Of a stretch of 64,000 nucleotides of DNA, positions 1-9,165 are shown piece after piece. The first letter of the stretch is position 1. Each line of letters opens with the position of its first letter. Both the position numbers and the translations under genes were made by a program. The DNA comes from Alkaliphilus sp. B6464 (GTDB lineage: Bacteria > Bacillota > Clostridia > Peptostreptococcales > Natronincolaceae), in contig NZ_CP058557.1 in NCBI RefSeq assembly GCF_018141165.1, positions 2,356,001-2,420,000 on the forward strand, read 5' to 3'. The notes under the pieces are model-generated. The model was given only the letters and a program-made list of their open reading frames with translations. It made no database searches and was not told the DNA's origin.

Positions 1-904
1 ACCAGATGGAAAAAGTGAGGGGTGGATTTCTTCTGAAGAAGCTACTATTAATGACAGGTCTTATACTAAGAGTAGCCTGAAAAAAGGAGAAGTAACAGCT
101 AGTGTGCTTAATGTAAGAATAGGACCATCTACTGATAATAGTATAATTAATAAGATTTATAACGGAAATATTGTTACTATTATTAATACATCGAATGGAT
201 GGTATGAAGTTGTTCTAGATAATAATATGAAGGGATGGGTGCATTCAGACTATATTAAATTAACCTATAACCTTCCTAGTGGAAAAATAAATACTAACGC
301 TGTTGTATTAAAAGAGCAGGCCAATAATATTTCAGCTAATGTTATATCGCTAAAAAAGGAAGAAGTAGTTTACATTAAAGGTTATAGTGATAATTGGTAT
401 AATGTGATTACATCTAGTGATAAAGAAGGCTGGATAGAAAGTAAGTATATTACAGTTTTACTTACTGAAAAAACAAATGTAAATAGATCTGGGTCATCTA
501 GAGAAGTATTTGATAATATAGAGTCTATTACAGAAAAATATTTAGGTAAAAAATATGTTTATGGTGCAGGTGGACCAAATAGCTTTGATTGTTCTGGTTT
601 TTCATCATACATACTGAAAACATATTATAGTGAATATCTAAATGCAAAGGGAATTAATCAACTTCCAAGAACAGCTAGCGGTCAAGCAACAATAGGAACA
701 TCAGTCAGCAGAGCAGATTTACAGAAGGGTGATCTTGTATTCTTCGATACTTCTGGAAAAATAGGTGACAACATAACTCATGTAGGGATATATATAGGTA
801 ATGGGCAAATTATTCATGCATCTACATCAAAACGTCAAATTGTTAAAGACTCATTATCCGATCGTTATTATAGCAGTCGATTTATGAAAGCTGTTAGGTT
901 ATAA
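1..904 (+). CDS. SH3b-repeat NlpC/P60 cell-wall endopeptidase (5' end missing)
   Basis: The reading frame is open from base 2 to the stop at 902-904, so the gene begins outside the window; a GTG at 104 is internal. The visible part holds the end of one bacterial SH3 domain (GWISSEEA), two further SH3 domains (the LNVRIGPSTDNS and VVLKEQANNISAN regions, each closing with a GW-(V/I)-x-S-x-Y-I strand) and a C-terminal NlpC/P60 peptidase. The catalytic Cys is in FDCSGF and the His in HVGIYIG, followed by IIHAS. The family cleaves D-Glu-diaminopimelate-type peptide bonds in peptidoglycan outside the membrane. It converges on a lytic transglycosylase across a shared terminator hairpin. The family assignment is secure; its physiological role is not. 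Confidence 0.9.
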   Translation, partial: PDGKSEGWISSEEATINDRSYTKSSLKKGEVTASVLNVRIGPSTDNSIINKIYNGNIVTIINTSNGWYEVVLDNNMKGWVHSDYIKLTYNLPSGKINTNAVVLKEQANNISANVISLKKEEVVYIKGYSDNWYNVITSSDKEGWIESKYITVLLTEKTNVNRSGSSREVFDNIESITEKYLGKKYVYGAGGPNSFDCSGFSSYILKTYYSEYLNAKGINQLPRTASGQATIGTSVSRADLQKGDLVFFDTSGKIGDNITHVGIYIGNGQIIHASTSKRQIVKDSLSDRYYSSRFMKAVRL

Positions 905-950
905 ACAAAAGGAACTCCTATACAAAATTTGTATAGGAGTTCCTTTTGTT
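904..950. terminator. Bidirectional hairpin terminator between convergent wall-hydrolase genes
   Basis: A 23-bp perfect inverted repeat (904-926 and 928-950) ends in TTTTGTT on one side and begins AACAAAA on the other, so it can terminate both convergent genes. Confidence 0.9.
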
Positions 951-992
951 TAACTGGGTGATAAAAAATATTTTCTATTCTAAATAATATAA

Positions 993-1562
993 CTATATAA
1001 CAGTAAACTTAGAAATATTATTTAATACTTTATCTACATAACTTTCCGTTTCTTTGAATGGAGGTATGCCATTGTACTTTTCTATATTTCCAGGACCAGC
1101 ATTATATGCTGCTAAAGCTAGCTTTATATTTCCGTCATATCGGTCCATTAGTTCTCTTAGATATTTTGTTCCGCCTTCTATATTTTGTTTAGGATTCCAT
1201 ACATTTTTAACGCCGAGATGTTCTGCTGTTAATGGCATAAGCTGCATTAAACCTTTAGCACCAGCCGATGATATACTATTGGGATTAAAGCTAGATTCTA
1301 CTGAAATAACAGATTTAATAAGGGCTTGAGGAATGTTAAATTTAGTAGATGCTTCACTGATTATATGATCAAAACTATTTGAGTCATTTAAATTACTGTA
1401 GTCATTCAGGTTACCTATCTTTTCTGTCGGATTCATTTCTGTATTTAACACTTCATTAAATGAAGGTGTGTTTATTTCAAGTACATTTAGTTTTACTGGA
1501 ATCTTATTTTGAATACTCATTACTTTCTCATAAAAAATTTGATTAACCATACCTTTTAACAT
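993..1562 (-). CDS. Lytic transglycosylase, SLT domain
   Basis: The protein has 189 residues. Residues about 65-185 form a soluble lytic transglycosylase fold: the catalytic Glu89 lies in ISVESSFNP, followed by SSAGAKGLMQLMP and the AAYNAGPGNI motif. Such enzymes cleave the MurNAc-GlcNAc bond with formation of 1,6-anhydro-MurNAc. No signal peptide or membrane segment is visible in the N-terminal 60 residues, although the substrate is extracellular, so export by another route or use in a spore or flagellar context is possible. The start is supported by a GGAGGAAG ribosome site just upstream (minus strand). It is transcribed divergently from the SPOR protein at 1725. Confidence 0.9.
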   Translation of the reverse strand: MLKGMVNQIFYEKVMSIQNKIPVKLNVLEINTPSFNEVLNTEMNPTEKIGNLNDYSNLNDSNSFDHIISEASTKFNIPQALIKSVISVESSFNPNSISSAGAKGLMQLMPLTAEHLGVKNVWNPKQNIEGGTKYLRELMDRYDGNIKLALAAYNAGPGNIEKYNGIPPFKETESYVDKVLNNISKFTVI

Positions 1563-1724
1563 AATCTATCTTCCTCCAAGGAATAATTTAATAATTTTAT
1601 TATATATATATTAAGACAAGTATTCAATAGACCAAAGTACCATTTATGTAGAGTACTGAAATCTAAAATAAGTAAAAGAAGGACAATCTATTCATTAAAT
1701 ATTAATAATATAGGAGGGATTATT

Positions 1725-2627
1725 GTGAGAAAATCTAGAATTGGTATACGAAAAAGGCAAAGGAGAATTAATATAGGGGTAGCTATATTCTTTCTAGTTA
1801 TTTTACCTATAACAGCTGTGGCAATTGGATCGAGGATTACTGAATGGCTGGTTATTCCTACAATTAATACTGATAATATACTAAAACCACCGAGTGATAT
1901 TCTTTTAGAAGAGAATGGAGAAGTAGAGGATGATAGTATAGAAAAAGACGTAAAGGACACAGAGGATGTAACTGAAGTTTCGGGTAAACAAGAAATAAAT
2001 ACAGAGACAATTAATCAAAATTCGTTATCTGCATATATGGTACAAATAGCCAGCATATCTGATAATAAAAATATAGAATCATTAATTGAACAATTAAATA
2101 ATTATAGTTTTCCACATATCATATACAAATTAGATAACGTATATAAAGTATATACATTTGGATCTACTAAAAAAGAAGATATAGAAAAAAAATTAGACAA
2201 TGTAAGAGAAGTATATGCTGATGCTTATATAGGGCAAATATATATTCCACAAAAACAAATTCGTTACTCAAGTATAGAAAATAATGGGACAAAGGAAGTT
2301 ATAGATGATATGAATTTGTTAATAGAAATATTAAATCAATCTTCAGAGACTTTGTATAAAACTATTAATGCAGAAGGTACATTGGAAGAGTATAAGGAAA
2401 TATTAATTAATCATCAAAAACTTTTAGTACAAATGTCTGAAAAAGTTAATAATGTTAAATTACCTAAGGAATTTGCTAATGTAGAGGATATAAAGAAAAT
2501 GATTGAATATCAAGAGAAAAATATTTTGGAGTCCTTAAAAATAATAGAAGAGGAAAGGGACACATATAAGTTGCAAAATCATTTTTTAGATAGTTTATTT
2601 AGAACAATAGAAGTAATTAAGAAATGA
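1725..2627 (+). CDS. SPOR-domain membrane protein
   Basis: The protein has 300 residues and starts with GTG 4 bases after TAGGAGGGAT. A basic N-terminus is followed by one membrane helix (about residues 17-40), an acidic linker, and then a SPOR-like domain at about residues 102-180 (AYMVQIASIS... DNVYKVYTFGS...). The C-terminal 120 residues are predicted mostly helical and look coiled. SPOR domains bind denuded glycan strands at division or engulfment septa. The family is inferred from the YMVQIAS start and the spacing of the second half of the domain; no enzyme domain is present. It stands alone between a divergent wall hydrolase and the rnf operon. Confidence 0.75.
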   Translation: MRKSRIGIRKRQRRINIGVAIFFLVILPITAVAIGSRITEWLVIPTINTDNILKPPSDILLEENGEVEDDSIEKDVKDTEDVTEVSGKQEINTETINQNSLSAYMVQIASISDNKNIESLIEQLNNYSFPHIIYKLDNVYKVYTFGSTKKEDIEKKLDNVREVYADAYIGQIYIPQKQIRYSSIENNGTKEVIDDMNLLIEILNQSSETLYKTINAEGTLEEYKEILINHQKLLVQMSEKVNNVKLPKEFANVEDIKKMIEYQEKNILESLKIIEEERDTYKLQNHFLDSLFRTIEVIKK

Positions 2628-3046
2628 TTTAAATAAGTATGTTATATTTTTAAACCTTTTCTTAAGTTTAAAAGGGTTTAAAAATGTCGATTTATACAAT
2701 AAGAAAGAAGTTTAAATAAAAGAATATATAAAAGATGGACTAGAAATGCTTGTTAAATCTTAAATTTTATACTAATATAGTAATGTAGAATAATTATTCC
2801 ATAATAACAGATAAGTGATTATAGACTATAAATAATTGAAATTAAACACAACTAGGGATATTTATGCTGTATTTTATATAAGAACTACAGTATACAATAT
2901 TCCATTTTGATGACATGATGAAAATAATGTTATATTAATTAAATTTCGTGGTTAATTAATTAACATGGAAAAACATGTCGAATTGTGACTTGAAATGGAA
3001 ATTGTTTAAGCTATAATCAAATAATATTTAAGGGGTGAAATATGTA
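2628..3046 (+). promoter_or_regulatory. Control region of the rnf operon
   Basis: About 420 bases carry no gene. An imperfect hairpin (2651-2661 with 2670-2680) lies early but has no T-run after it. Two sigma-A-type promoters are visible: TTGATG (2907-2912) with TATATT (2931-2936), spacer 18; and TTGAAA (2990-2995) with TATAAT (3012-3017), spacer 16. A Rex-like palindrome sits between them. Nothing else recognisable was seen. Confidence 0.65.
2949..2966. promoter_or_regulatory. Candidate Rex (NADH/NAD+ sensor) operator
   Basis: The sequence TGGTTAATTAATTAACAT matches 16 of 18 positions of the established Rex consensus TTGTTAANNNNTTAACAA, and its 14-base core is a perfect palindrome. It lies 13 bases after the -10 of the first candidate promoter and 24 bases before the -35 of the second, where a bound repressor could block initiation or elongation. 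Rex control of Rnf fits its NAD-reducing role; the link is inference. Confidence 0.6.
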
Positions 3047-4375
3047 ATGAAGTTTTTAACCTTTAGGGGTGGTATTCATCCTCCCGGTTATAAAGAAGCA
3101 ACAGCTAATCTTAAAATAGAAAAAGCTGTTGAACCAAGTGTTGTATACATTCCACTACAACAACACATCGGAGCACCTTGTCAACCGTTAGTAAAGGTAG
3201 GAGACCGTGTTACTGTAGGTGAGAGAATAGGAGAGCCTCAAGGTTTTGTTTCGTCTCCAGTACACTCAAGTGTATCTGGTACTGTTAAGGCAATTACTAT
3301 GATACCTAATGTTATCGGTGGAGAAGTTCAAGCAGTAGTAATTGAATCTGATGGTTTAAATGAAGTACATCCTTCTATTAAGCCAATAGGAAGTATCGAA
3401 TCATTAAAGCCAGAAGAAATTATTGCTGCAATTAAAGATGCAGGAATAGTTGGAATGGGTGGAGCTACTTTCCCAACCCATGTAAAATTATCGGTTCCTC
3501 CAGATAAGAAAGTTGAAAACTTTATTTTAAATGGAGCTGAGTGTGAACCTTTCTTAACAGCAGATCATCGTTTAATGCTTGAAAATCCAGATGACGTTAT
3601 ATATGGATTATTAGCTATGATGAAGGCTGTAAATGTTGAAAATGGATTTATTGGTATTGAGGATAATAAACCAGATGCTATTGAATCTATGAAAAAAGCA
3701 GCAGAAAAATATCCAAATATTAAAGTTGTAGCACTACACACAAAATATCCTCAAGGTGCGGAGAAACAATTAATTTATGCTTGTACAGGTAGAGAAGTAC
3801 CTTCTGGTGGATTGCCAGCAGATGCAGGTGCAATCGTAAATAACGTTGGAACAGCAGCTCAAGTTGCTAAAACATTAAAAACAGGTATGCCATTAATTGA
3901 TAGAATTACTACAGTTACAGGAAGCGCAATAGCAAATCCTAAGAATCTATTAATGAAAATAGGGGTACCTATTAAAGAAGTAATCGAGCAATGTGGAGGT
4001 TATGCTAAAACTCCAGGAAAAATTATAATGGGTGGGCCTATGATGGGGTTTGCTCAGCATTCAGACGATGTTGTAATTGCAAAAGGTGCTTCTGGAGTAT
4101 TAGTATTCGATGAAGAAGAAGCAAGAATTCCAGATCCTCAACAGTGTATACGTTGCGGTAAGTGCGTTGAAATTTGTCCTGCAAACCTTCAACCAATACA
4201 AATCAGTGCATACTCTTTAAATAACATGATGGAGCATGCAGAAAAATATAGAGCTTTAGATTGTATCGAATGTGGTTCTTGCTCATTTATATGTCCATCG
4301 AAGAGACCTTTATTACAATCTATTAGAGTAGCAAAAAGAGAAATAGTCGCAAAAAAAAGAAAGCAAAGTAATTAG
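3047..4375 (+). CDS. rnfC: Rnf complex subunit C
   Basis: The 442-residue soluble subunit carries the NADH/FMN site of the ion-pumping ferredoxin:NAD+ oxidoreductase. A glycine-rich stretch (GIVGMGGATFPTHVK, about residues 136-150) and NGAECEP match the NADH-binding fold shared with complex I NuoF. Two C-terminal 4Fe-4S motifs, CIRCGKCVEICP and CIECGSCSFICP, complete it. An upstream in-frame GTG at 3035 overlaps the ribosome site; AGGGGTG (3031-3037) is 9 bases before ATG 3047, which is the usual family start (MKFLTFRGGIHPPG). It is the first gene of rnfCDGEAB, the order found in clostridia and acetogens. Confidence 0.96.
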   Translation: MKFLTFRGGIHPPGYKEATANLKIEKAVEPSVVYIPLQQHIGAPCQPLVKVGDRVTVGERIGEPQGFVSSPVHSSVSGTVKAITMIPNVIGGEVQAVVIESDGLNEVHPSIKPIGSIESLKPEEIIAAIKDAGIVGMGGATFPTHVKLSVPPDKKVENFILNGAECEPFLTADHRLMLENPDDVIYGLLAMMKAVNVENGFIGIEDNKPDAIESMKKAAEKYPNIKVVALHTKYPQGAEKQLIYACTGREVPSGGLPADAGAIVNNVGTAAQVAKTLKTGMPLIDRITTVTGSAIANPKNLLMKIGVPIKEVIEQCGGYAKTPGKIIMGGPMMGFAQHSDDVVIAKGASGVLVFDEEEARIPDPQQCIRCGKCVEICPANLQPIQISAYSLNNMMEHAEKYRALDCIECGSCSFICPSKRPLLQSIRVAKREIVAKKRKQSN

Positions 4376-4394
4376 TTGATGGGAGGGAAGATTG

Positions 4395-5336
4395 ATGGAA
4401 GGAAAATTATTTGTATCTTCTTCACCCCATATTAGGGTTGAAAACACGATACAGAAAGTAATGCTAGATGTAATAATCGCATTATTACCTGCAGCATTAG
4501 GGGCATTATACTATTTTAGAATGAATGCAGCAAAAGTTATATTACTATCAGTATTAACAGCTGTTATTTCAGAAGCTATATTTCAAAAAATAACTAAAAA
4601 ACCTATAACAATCAATGATTTAAGTGCAGTAGTAACAGGATTATTATTAGCCTTTAATATACCAGCTTCTGCACCATGGTGGATTCCTGTTTTAGGTTCT
4701 GTTATTGCAATCTTAGTTGTAAAACAGTTTTTCGGTGGTGTAGGTCATAACTTTATGAACCCTGCTTTAGCTGCCAGAATTATGCTTATGATTTCATACA
4801 CAGGTCGTATGACAGCTTGGGTAAAGCCAGGTGCTGATGCTGTATCAGGAGCTACACCTTTAAGCTTTGTAAAGGGTGTTTCTGAAGTACCAAGCAATGC
4901 TCCAAAGTTATTTGATATGTTATTAGGGAATACAGGAGGTTCTTTAGGAGAGACGTCTGCAATTCTTTTAATATTAGGTGGGATATACTTAATATATAGA
5001 GGCGTTATTTCATGGCACATTCCTGCAATTTATGTTGGTACAGTTGCAGCAATTACTTTAGTATACGGTGGATTTAATCCAACTTTCATGCTGTATCACT
5101 TATTAGCTGGAGGTTTAATGCTAGGAGCAATATATATGGCTACCGACTATGCATCTGCACCAGTTACACCTAAAGGAAGAATTTTCTTTGCACTTGGATG
5201 TGGTATTTTAACTTCTGTATTTAGACTTTACGGTGGTTATCCAGAAGGTGTAGGCTTCTCTATTCTTCTTATGAATATTGCAGCTCCTCTAATTGAGAAG
5301 TATACAGCTCCTAGAGTATTTGGGGAGGTGAAGTAA
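4395..5336 (+). CDS. rnfD: Rnf complex subunit D
   Basis: This 313-residue multi-helix membrane subunit takes part in electron and ion transfer across the membrane. The SGATPLS motif (about residue 152) matches the covalent-FMN attachment site, in which the Thr is joined to FMN by phosphodiester linkage. A TTG at 4392 precedes the ATG; the ATG at 4395 has GGGAGG 8 bases upstream and is preferred. The gene starts 19 bases after rnfC. Its flavinylation requires ApbE, which is not encoded in this window. Confidence 0.95.
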   Translation: MEGKLFVSSSPHIRVENTIQKVMLDVIIALLPAALGALYYFRMNAAKVILLSVLTAVISEAIFQKITKKPITINDLSAVVTGLLLAFNIPASAPWWIPVLGSVIAILVVKQFFGGVGHNFMNPALAARIMLMISYTGRMTAWVKPGADAVSGATPLSFVKGVSEVPSNAPKLFDMLLGNTGGSLGETSAILLILGGIYLIYRGVISWHIPAIYVGTVAAITLVYGGFNPTFMLYHLLAGGLMLGAIYMATDYASAPVTPKGRIFFALGCGILTSVFRLYGGYPEGVGFSILLMNIAAPLIEKYTAPRVFGEVK

Positions 5337-5339
5337 TCT

Positions 5340-5882
5340 ATGAAACAAATGGTTAGATTAGGATTAATATTATTAGTTATAACTGCTGTATCGGCTGGAT
5401 TACTTAGTGTTGTAAATGATGTTACTAAAGTCGTTATTCAAGAAAAAGCTATGGAAGCCAATCTTGTATACATGAAAGAATTATTGCCAGATGCCGATGA
5501 GTTTAAAGTAGTGGAGAATCCTGCCATTGGCGATGTAGAGGGTGTTCAAGAAGCCTATGAAGCATTAAAAGGTGGAAGCACCAGCGGTTATGTTGTTAAA
5601 ACACTAACTAAGGGATATGGTGGAGATGTTGTAATGCTAACTGGTATTAATATCGATGGAACTGTAGCCGGAATAAGAGTTGCATCACAAAGTGAAACAC
5701 CAGGGCTTGGATCAAAAATTGCAGAGGTAGATTTCCAATCACAATTTGCAGGAAAATCAGCAGCAGAAGAACTTAGTGTGGGTCCTGATATACAAGCAAT
5801 TTCAGGTGCTACTGTTTCATCAAAAGCTGCAATTGCAGGAGTAAATGCATCAATAAAATTATTTCAAACTGTATTAAAATAA
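5340..5882 (+). CDS. rnfG: Rnf complex subunit G
   Basis: The protein has 180 residues, one N-terminal membrane helix, and an FMN-binding domain on the outer face. The conserved ISGATVSS segment (about residues 155-162) holds the Thr that receives covalent FMN. The start is 3 bases after the rnfD stop, with GGGGAGGTG overlapping the end of rnfD, so the two are probably translationally coupled. The second motif, ETPGLGSKI, is typical of RnfG/NqrC. Confidence 0.95.
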   Translation: MKQMVRLGLILLVITAVSAGLLSVVNDVTKVVIQEKAMEANLVYMKELLPDADEFKVVENPAIGDVEGVQEAYEALKGGSTSGYVVKTLTKGYGGDVVMLTGINIDGTVAGIRVASQSETPGLGSKIAEVDFQSQFAGKSAAEELSVGPDIQAISGATVSSKAAIAGVNASIKLFQTVLK

Positions 5883-5914
5883 TATATAACCGATAGCTTT
5901 GGAGGTGAGTTTAT

Positions 5915-6517
5915 ATGATGAGTACTAGAAAGGTATTTACAAATGGATTGATTTTTAATAATCCAACTTTTGTGCAAGTACTAGGAATGTGTCCTACACT
6001 TGCAACAACGACTTCAGCAACAAATGGTTTAGGTATGGGACTTGCTACAACTGCGGTATTACTTGGTTCTAACATAGTAATTTCTATGCTTAGAAAAGTT
6101 ATACCAGATCAAATTAGGATACCTGCATTTGTTGTTGTAATCGCAACATTCGTAACTATAATAGAAATGCTTTTACAAGCTTATGTAACTCCATTATATG
6201 AATCTTTAGGTATATTTTTACCATTAATAGTTGTTAACTGCATTATTTTAGCTAGAGCGGAGGCTTTTGCATCTAAAAACTCAATTTTTAGTTCAGCAAT
6301 AGATGGTTTAGGAAATGGGTTAGGTTTTGCGGTTGCTTTAACAATATTAGGTTCTATAAGAGAATTAATAGGAGCAGGATCAATTTTTGGTAAGCAAGTA
6401 ATGTGGAGTAGTTTTGAGCCAATGTCTATTATGACTCAAGCTCCAGGTGCTTTCTTAGTTTTAGGTTTACTTCTTGCACTATTCGGAAGTCTTGCAGCTA
6501 AAAAACATAATGCGTAA
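5915..6517 (+). CDS. rnfE: Rnf complex subunit E
   Basis: This 200-residue integral membrane subunit has six predicted helices and is a paralogue of RnfA in inverted topology. NPTFVQVLGMCPTLA near the N-terminus contains the conserved Cys thought to bind an iron centre in the membrane together with RnfA; a second conserved Cys lies in VVNCIILARAEAFA. A strong GGAGGTGAG site (5901-5909) precedes two adjacent ATGs (5915 and 5918); the first is used here. Confidence 0.95.
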   Translation: MMSTRKVFTNGLIFNNPTFVQVLGMCPTLATTTSATNGLGMGLATTAVLLGSNIVISMLRKVIPDQIRIPAFVVVIATFVTIIEMLLQAYVTPLYESLGIFLPLIVVNCIILARAEAFASKNSIFSSAIDGLGNGLGFAVALTILGSIRELIGAGSIFGKQVMWSSFEPMSIMTQAPGAFLVLGLLLALFGSLAAKKHNA

Positions 6518-6533
6518 TTAGGAGGTGTAATTC

Positions 6534-7115
6534 GTGACATTTGGATCATTATTTGTTATACTAGTAAGTGGTATATTAGTAAATAACTATGTTTTGTCTA
6601 GAAACTTAGGGATATGTCCATTTTTAGGTGTTTCTAAACAGGTAGAAACTGCTTTTGGTATGGGAATGGCGGTTACTTTCGTTATGACATTAGCAGGAAC
6701 AATTACCTACTTGGTACAAACTTTTATTTTAAATAACTTAGGATTAGCATATATGCAAACAGTTTCTTTTATTTTAGTAATAGCTGCACTAGTTCAATTT
6801 GTAGAAATGGTTATACAGAAAAGTAGCCCTACTTTATATCAATCATTAGGAGTATACTTACCGCTTATTACTACTAACTGTGCAGTACTAGGGGTAGCAA
6901 TTTTGAATATTCAACAAGAATACAATTTAATTGAAACTATTATAAACTCGGCAGCATCTGCTATTGGATTCTCTTTAGCGATTGTACTGTTTGCTGGTAT
7001 TAGAGAGCGTTTGGAATTATCTGATATTCCTGAAGCCTTCAAAGGATTTCCAATTGCATTATTTACTGCAAGTTTAATGTCAATGGCATTCATGGGCTTT
7101 GCTGGATTGGTATAA
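6534..7115 (+). CDS. rnfA: Rnf complex subunit A
   Basis: This 193-residue integral membrane subunit is paired with Rnf[20 protein letters not shown] and [10 protein letters not shown] carry the two conserved cysteines. It starts with GTG, 6 bases after GGAGGTG. It lies 16 bases after rnfE and 12 bases before rnfB, within the single transcript. Confidence 0.95.
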   Translation: MTFGSLFVILVSGILVNNYVLSRNLGICPFLGVSKQVETAFGMGMAVTFVMTLAGTITYLVQTFILNNLGLAYMQTVSFILVIAALVQFVEMVIQKSSPTLYQSLGVYLPLITTNCAVLGVAILNIQQEYNLIETIINSAASAIGFSLAIVLFAGIRERLELSDIPEAFKGFPIALFTASLMSMAFMGFAGLV

Positions 7116-7127
7116 AGGAGTGATAAA

Positions 7128-7952
7128 ATGAATCTTCAAACAATTATATATCCTGTAGTAAGTCTTGGAGGTATGGGTCTAGTATTCGGTGCAGGTTTAG
7201 CATATGCATCTCAAAAATTTGCTGTAGAAGTTGATCCAAAATCCATTGCTATTAGAGATGTACTTCCAGGAGCAAACTGCGGTGGATGTGGTTTCCCAGG
7301 ATGCGATAACTTTGCAAAGGCTGTTGCAGCAGGTGAAGCACCAGTAAACGGCTGTCCTGTTGGTGGTGCTGATATTGCGGCTAAAGTTGCTGGAATTATG
7401 GGAGTAGAAGCTGGCGACGGAGGAAGAAAAGTAGCTAAGGTTATATGTAACGGAGATACTACAAAATGCGGTGAAAAATTTGAATACGATGGTATTCAAG
7501 ATTGTGTTGCGGCATCAATGGTTCAAGGTGGAAGTAAATCTTGCCAATATGGATGTCTAGGATATGGTACATGTGTAAAAGCTTGTGCTTTCGATGCAAT
7601 CGAAATAGTAGATGGAAGAATTGCAAAGATTGATCCTGAAAAATGTACTGCTTGTGGTAAATGTCTAGAGGTATGTCCAAAGAGCGTAATCGCATGGGCT
7701 CCTTATGAGCAAAGTGTTGTTATTACATGTAATAACAAAGAACCAGGAAAAGTAGTTAGACAAAAATGCAGTGTTGGATGTATTGGATGTCAAATTTGCG
7801 TTAAAAACTGTCCAACACAAGCGATTGATTTTAAAGATAATTTAGCATCTATTAACTATGATAAGTGTACTAATTGCTTTGTATGTGTTGAAAAGTGTCC
7901 TACAAAGGCAATTGAAGGAGATTTAGAAAGAAAGCAAAAATTTAATTTATAA
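7128..7952 (+). CDS. rnfB: Rnf complex subunit B, ferredoxin-accepting polyferredoxin
   Basis: The protein has 274 residues. An N-terminal membrane anchor (about residues 5-28) is followed by the four-Cys cluster motif CGGCGFPGCD...C, then a group of ferredoxin-like 4Fe-4S motifs (CLGYGTCVKAC, CTACGKCLEVCP, CIGCQICVKNCP, CTNCFVCVEKCP). It is the likely entry point for electrons from reduced ferredoxin. It is the last gene of the operon and is followed at once by a strong hairpin terminator. Confidence 0.96.
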   Translation: MNLQTIIYPVVSLGGMGLVFGAGLAYASQKFAVEVDPKSIAIRDVLPGANCGGCGFPGCDNFAKAVAAGEAPVNGCPVGGADIAAKVAGIMGVEAGDGGRKVAKVICNGDTTKCGEKFEYDGIQDCVAASMVQGGSKSCQYGCLGYGTCVKACAFDAIEIVDGRIAKIDPEKCTACGKCLEVCPKSVIAWAPYEQSVVITCNNKEPGKVVRQKCSVGCIGCQICVKNCPTQAIDFKDNLASINYDKCTNCFVCVEKCPTKAIEGDLERKQKFNL

Positions 7953-7966
7953 TAATATATTTATTA

Positions 7967-8003
7967 ATAATAGAAGAGCCGCTAGCGGCTCTTCTATTAT
8001 TTT
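7967..8003 (+). terminator. rnf operon terminator
   Basis: A 17-bp perfect inverted repeat centred on GCTAGC (7967-8000) is followed by TTT, 14 bases after the rnfB stop. Confidence 0.85.
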
Positions 8004-8367
8004 CCAATTATCTAATAAAGTAAAAGGTTTTTATTACTGGTGTTTTTTTAAGAAGCAGAAAGCTAGTGGTATCTTAAATACTAGAAAGTTTAGAACAAAT
8101 TTTCTAGTGTTCTATGAGTAGATGTAATAGTATCAGATGGACTTTAATTAATAAGCTCTAGAAATACAATTATTTACTACTTGTATATTAAAACTGTTAA
8201 TGGTAAACTTTTAATGTGTTTACTTTCAATTTATATATTAGATTTTAAAACTATATCTTAACTAAATGCTTGCTTAAATTGGTATTGTTGTTAAAATATT
8301 AATATCGTAAGATTCTTTCATTTAAAAAATTAAATTTAATCTATTATTTAGAAAGTGTGATGACTAT
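8004..8367. other. AT-rich spacer before the Gx gene
   Basis: No coding sequence or recognised RNA is seen in this 364-base stretch. A possible weak promoter is TTGCTT (8270-8275) with TAAAAT (8292-8297), spacer 16, about 70 bases before the next start. Confidence 0.4.
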
Positions 8368-8889
8368 ATGAATACAAGAAAAATGGTACACTTGGCCATG
8401 TTGACCTCTGTTGGATTAGCACTTCATATTATTGAGTCCATGATCCCTAATCCTTTTACAGCCTTTGCACCAGGTGCAAAATTAGGACTAGCTAATATTG
8501 TTGGACTTATTACTCTAGCGATATATGGAATTAAATATGCATTAGCCGTTAATATACTGAGGAGTTTTATAGGTGGATTAGCCTCAGGAGCTGTAATTTC
8601 CATGATGTATAGTATGGCAGGTGCTCTTGTTAGTACAATCATAATGTGGGCTATGTATAAGTTTTTTAGGAAGTATTTTAGTTTAATAGGTGTAAGTATT
8701 TTTGGGGCACTAGGACATAATATGGCCCAGTTGACAGTAGCCAGTATAATTATTAAAAATCCTAAAATATTTGCTTATTTGCCGATATTAATGTTGACCA
8801 GTATTTTCACGGGAATATTTATTGGAATTACTGCAAATTATACTTTAAGCAAAACTAAAGCGAGCATTGATTATATAGTAAGACCTTAA
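8368..8889 (+). CDS. Gx transporter family membrane protein
   Basis: This 173-residue integral membrane protein has about five helices. The N-terminal block (LHIIESMIPNPF...PGAKLGLANIVGL) and the later GALGHNMAQL motif are typical of the family listed as Gx transporter, also named heptaprenyl diphosphate synthase component I. It resembles S components of vitamin transporters, but its substrate is not known. In Clostridia the gene often follows rnf genes, as here. The ribosome site is weak (GAAAGTGTGATGA), so the start rests mainly on the family N-terminus. Confidence 0.8.
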   Translation: MNTRKMVHLAMLTSVGLALHIIESMIPNPFTAFAPGAKLGLANIVGLITLAIYGIKYALAVNILRSFIGGLASGAVISMMYSMAGALVSTIIMWAMYKFFRKYFSLIGVSIFGALGHNMAQLTVASIIIKNPKIFAYLPILMLTSIFTGIFIGITANYTLSKTKASIDYIVRP

Positions 8890-8908
8890 GTGTAAATGGG
8901 GGATAATT

Positions 8909-9157
8909 ATGGGGAAACTTAGAAATTCTTGGTTATTAATATTGTTTGTTATTACTGGAGTAATTTTAGGAAGTTTAATCGGTAGCTTTTTTCAAAAAAC
9001 ACTTCCTTTTTTAAACTATGGCCCAGAACCATTAGGCTTAAAAAATATTGAAATTAATTTAGGTATTATTTACTTTCAAATAACTTTATTGATTAAAATT
9101 AATATTGCTAGTTTAATTGGACTTTTATTAGCAGTAATTGTATTTAATAGACTGTAG
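8909..9157 (+). CDS. DUF4321 small membrane protein
   Basis: The 82-residue protein has an N-terminal helix (LLILFVITGVILGSLIGSF) and a C-terminal helix, with a GPEPLGLKNIEINLGII core between them. This pattern matches the DUF4321 family found next to maf, radC and mreB in Clostridia. Its function is unknown. GGGGGAT lies 7 bases before the ATG. It is probably co-transcribed with the flanking genes (19 and 8 base gaps). Confidence 0.75.
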   Translation: MGKLRNSWLLILFVITGVILGSLIGSFFQKTLPFLNYGPEPLGLKNIEINLGIIYFQITLLIKINIASLIGLLLAVIVFNRL

Positions 9158-9165
9158 GTGAAATT

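Noticed and set aside
7459-7695. Minus-strand frame opposite rnfB
   Set aside because: Antisense to the Cys-rich clusters, which avoid stops on the other strand; no real-protein features.
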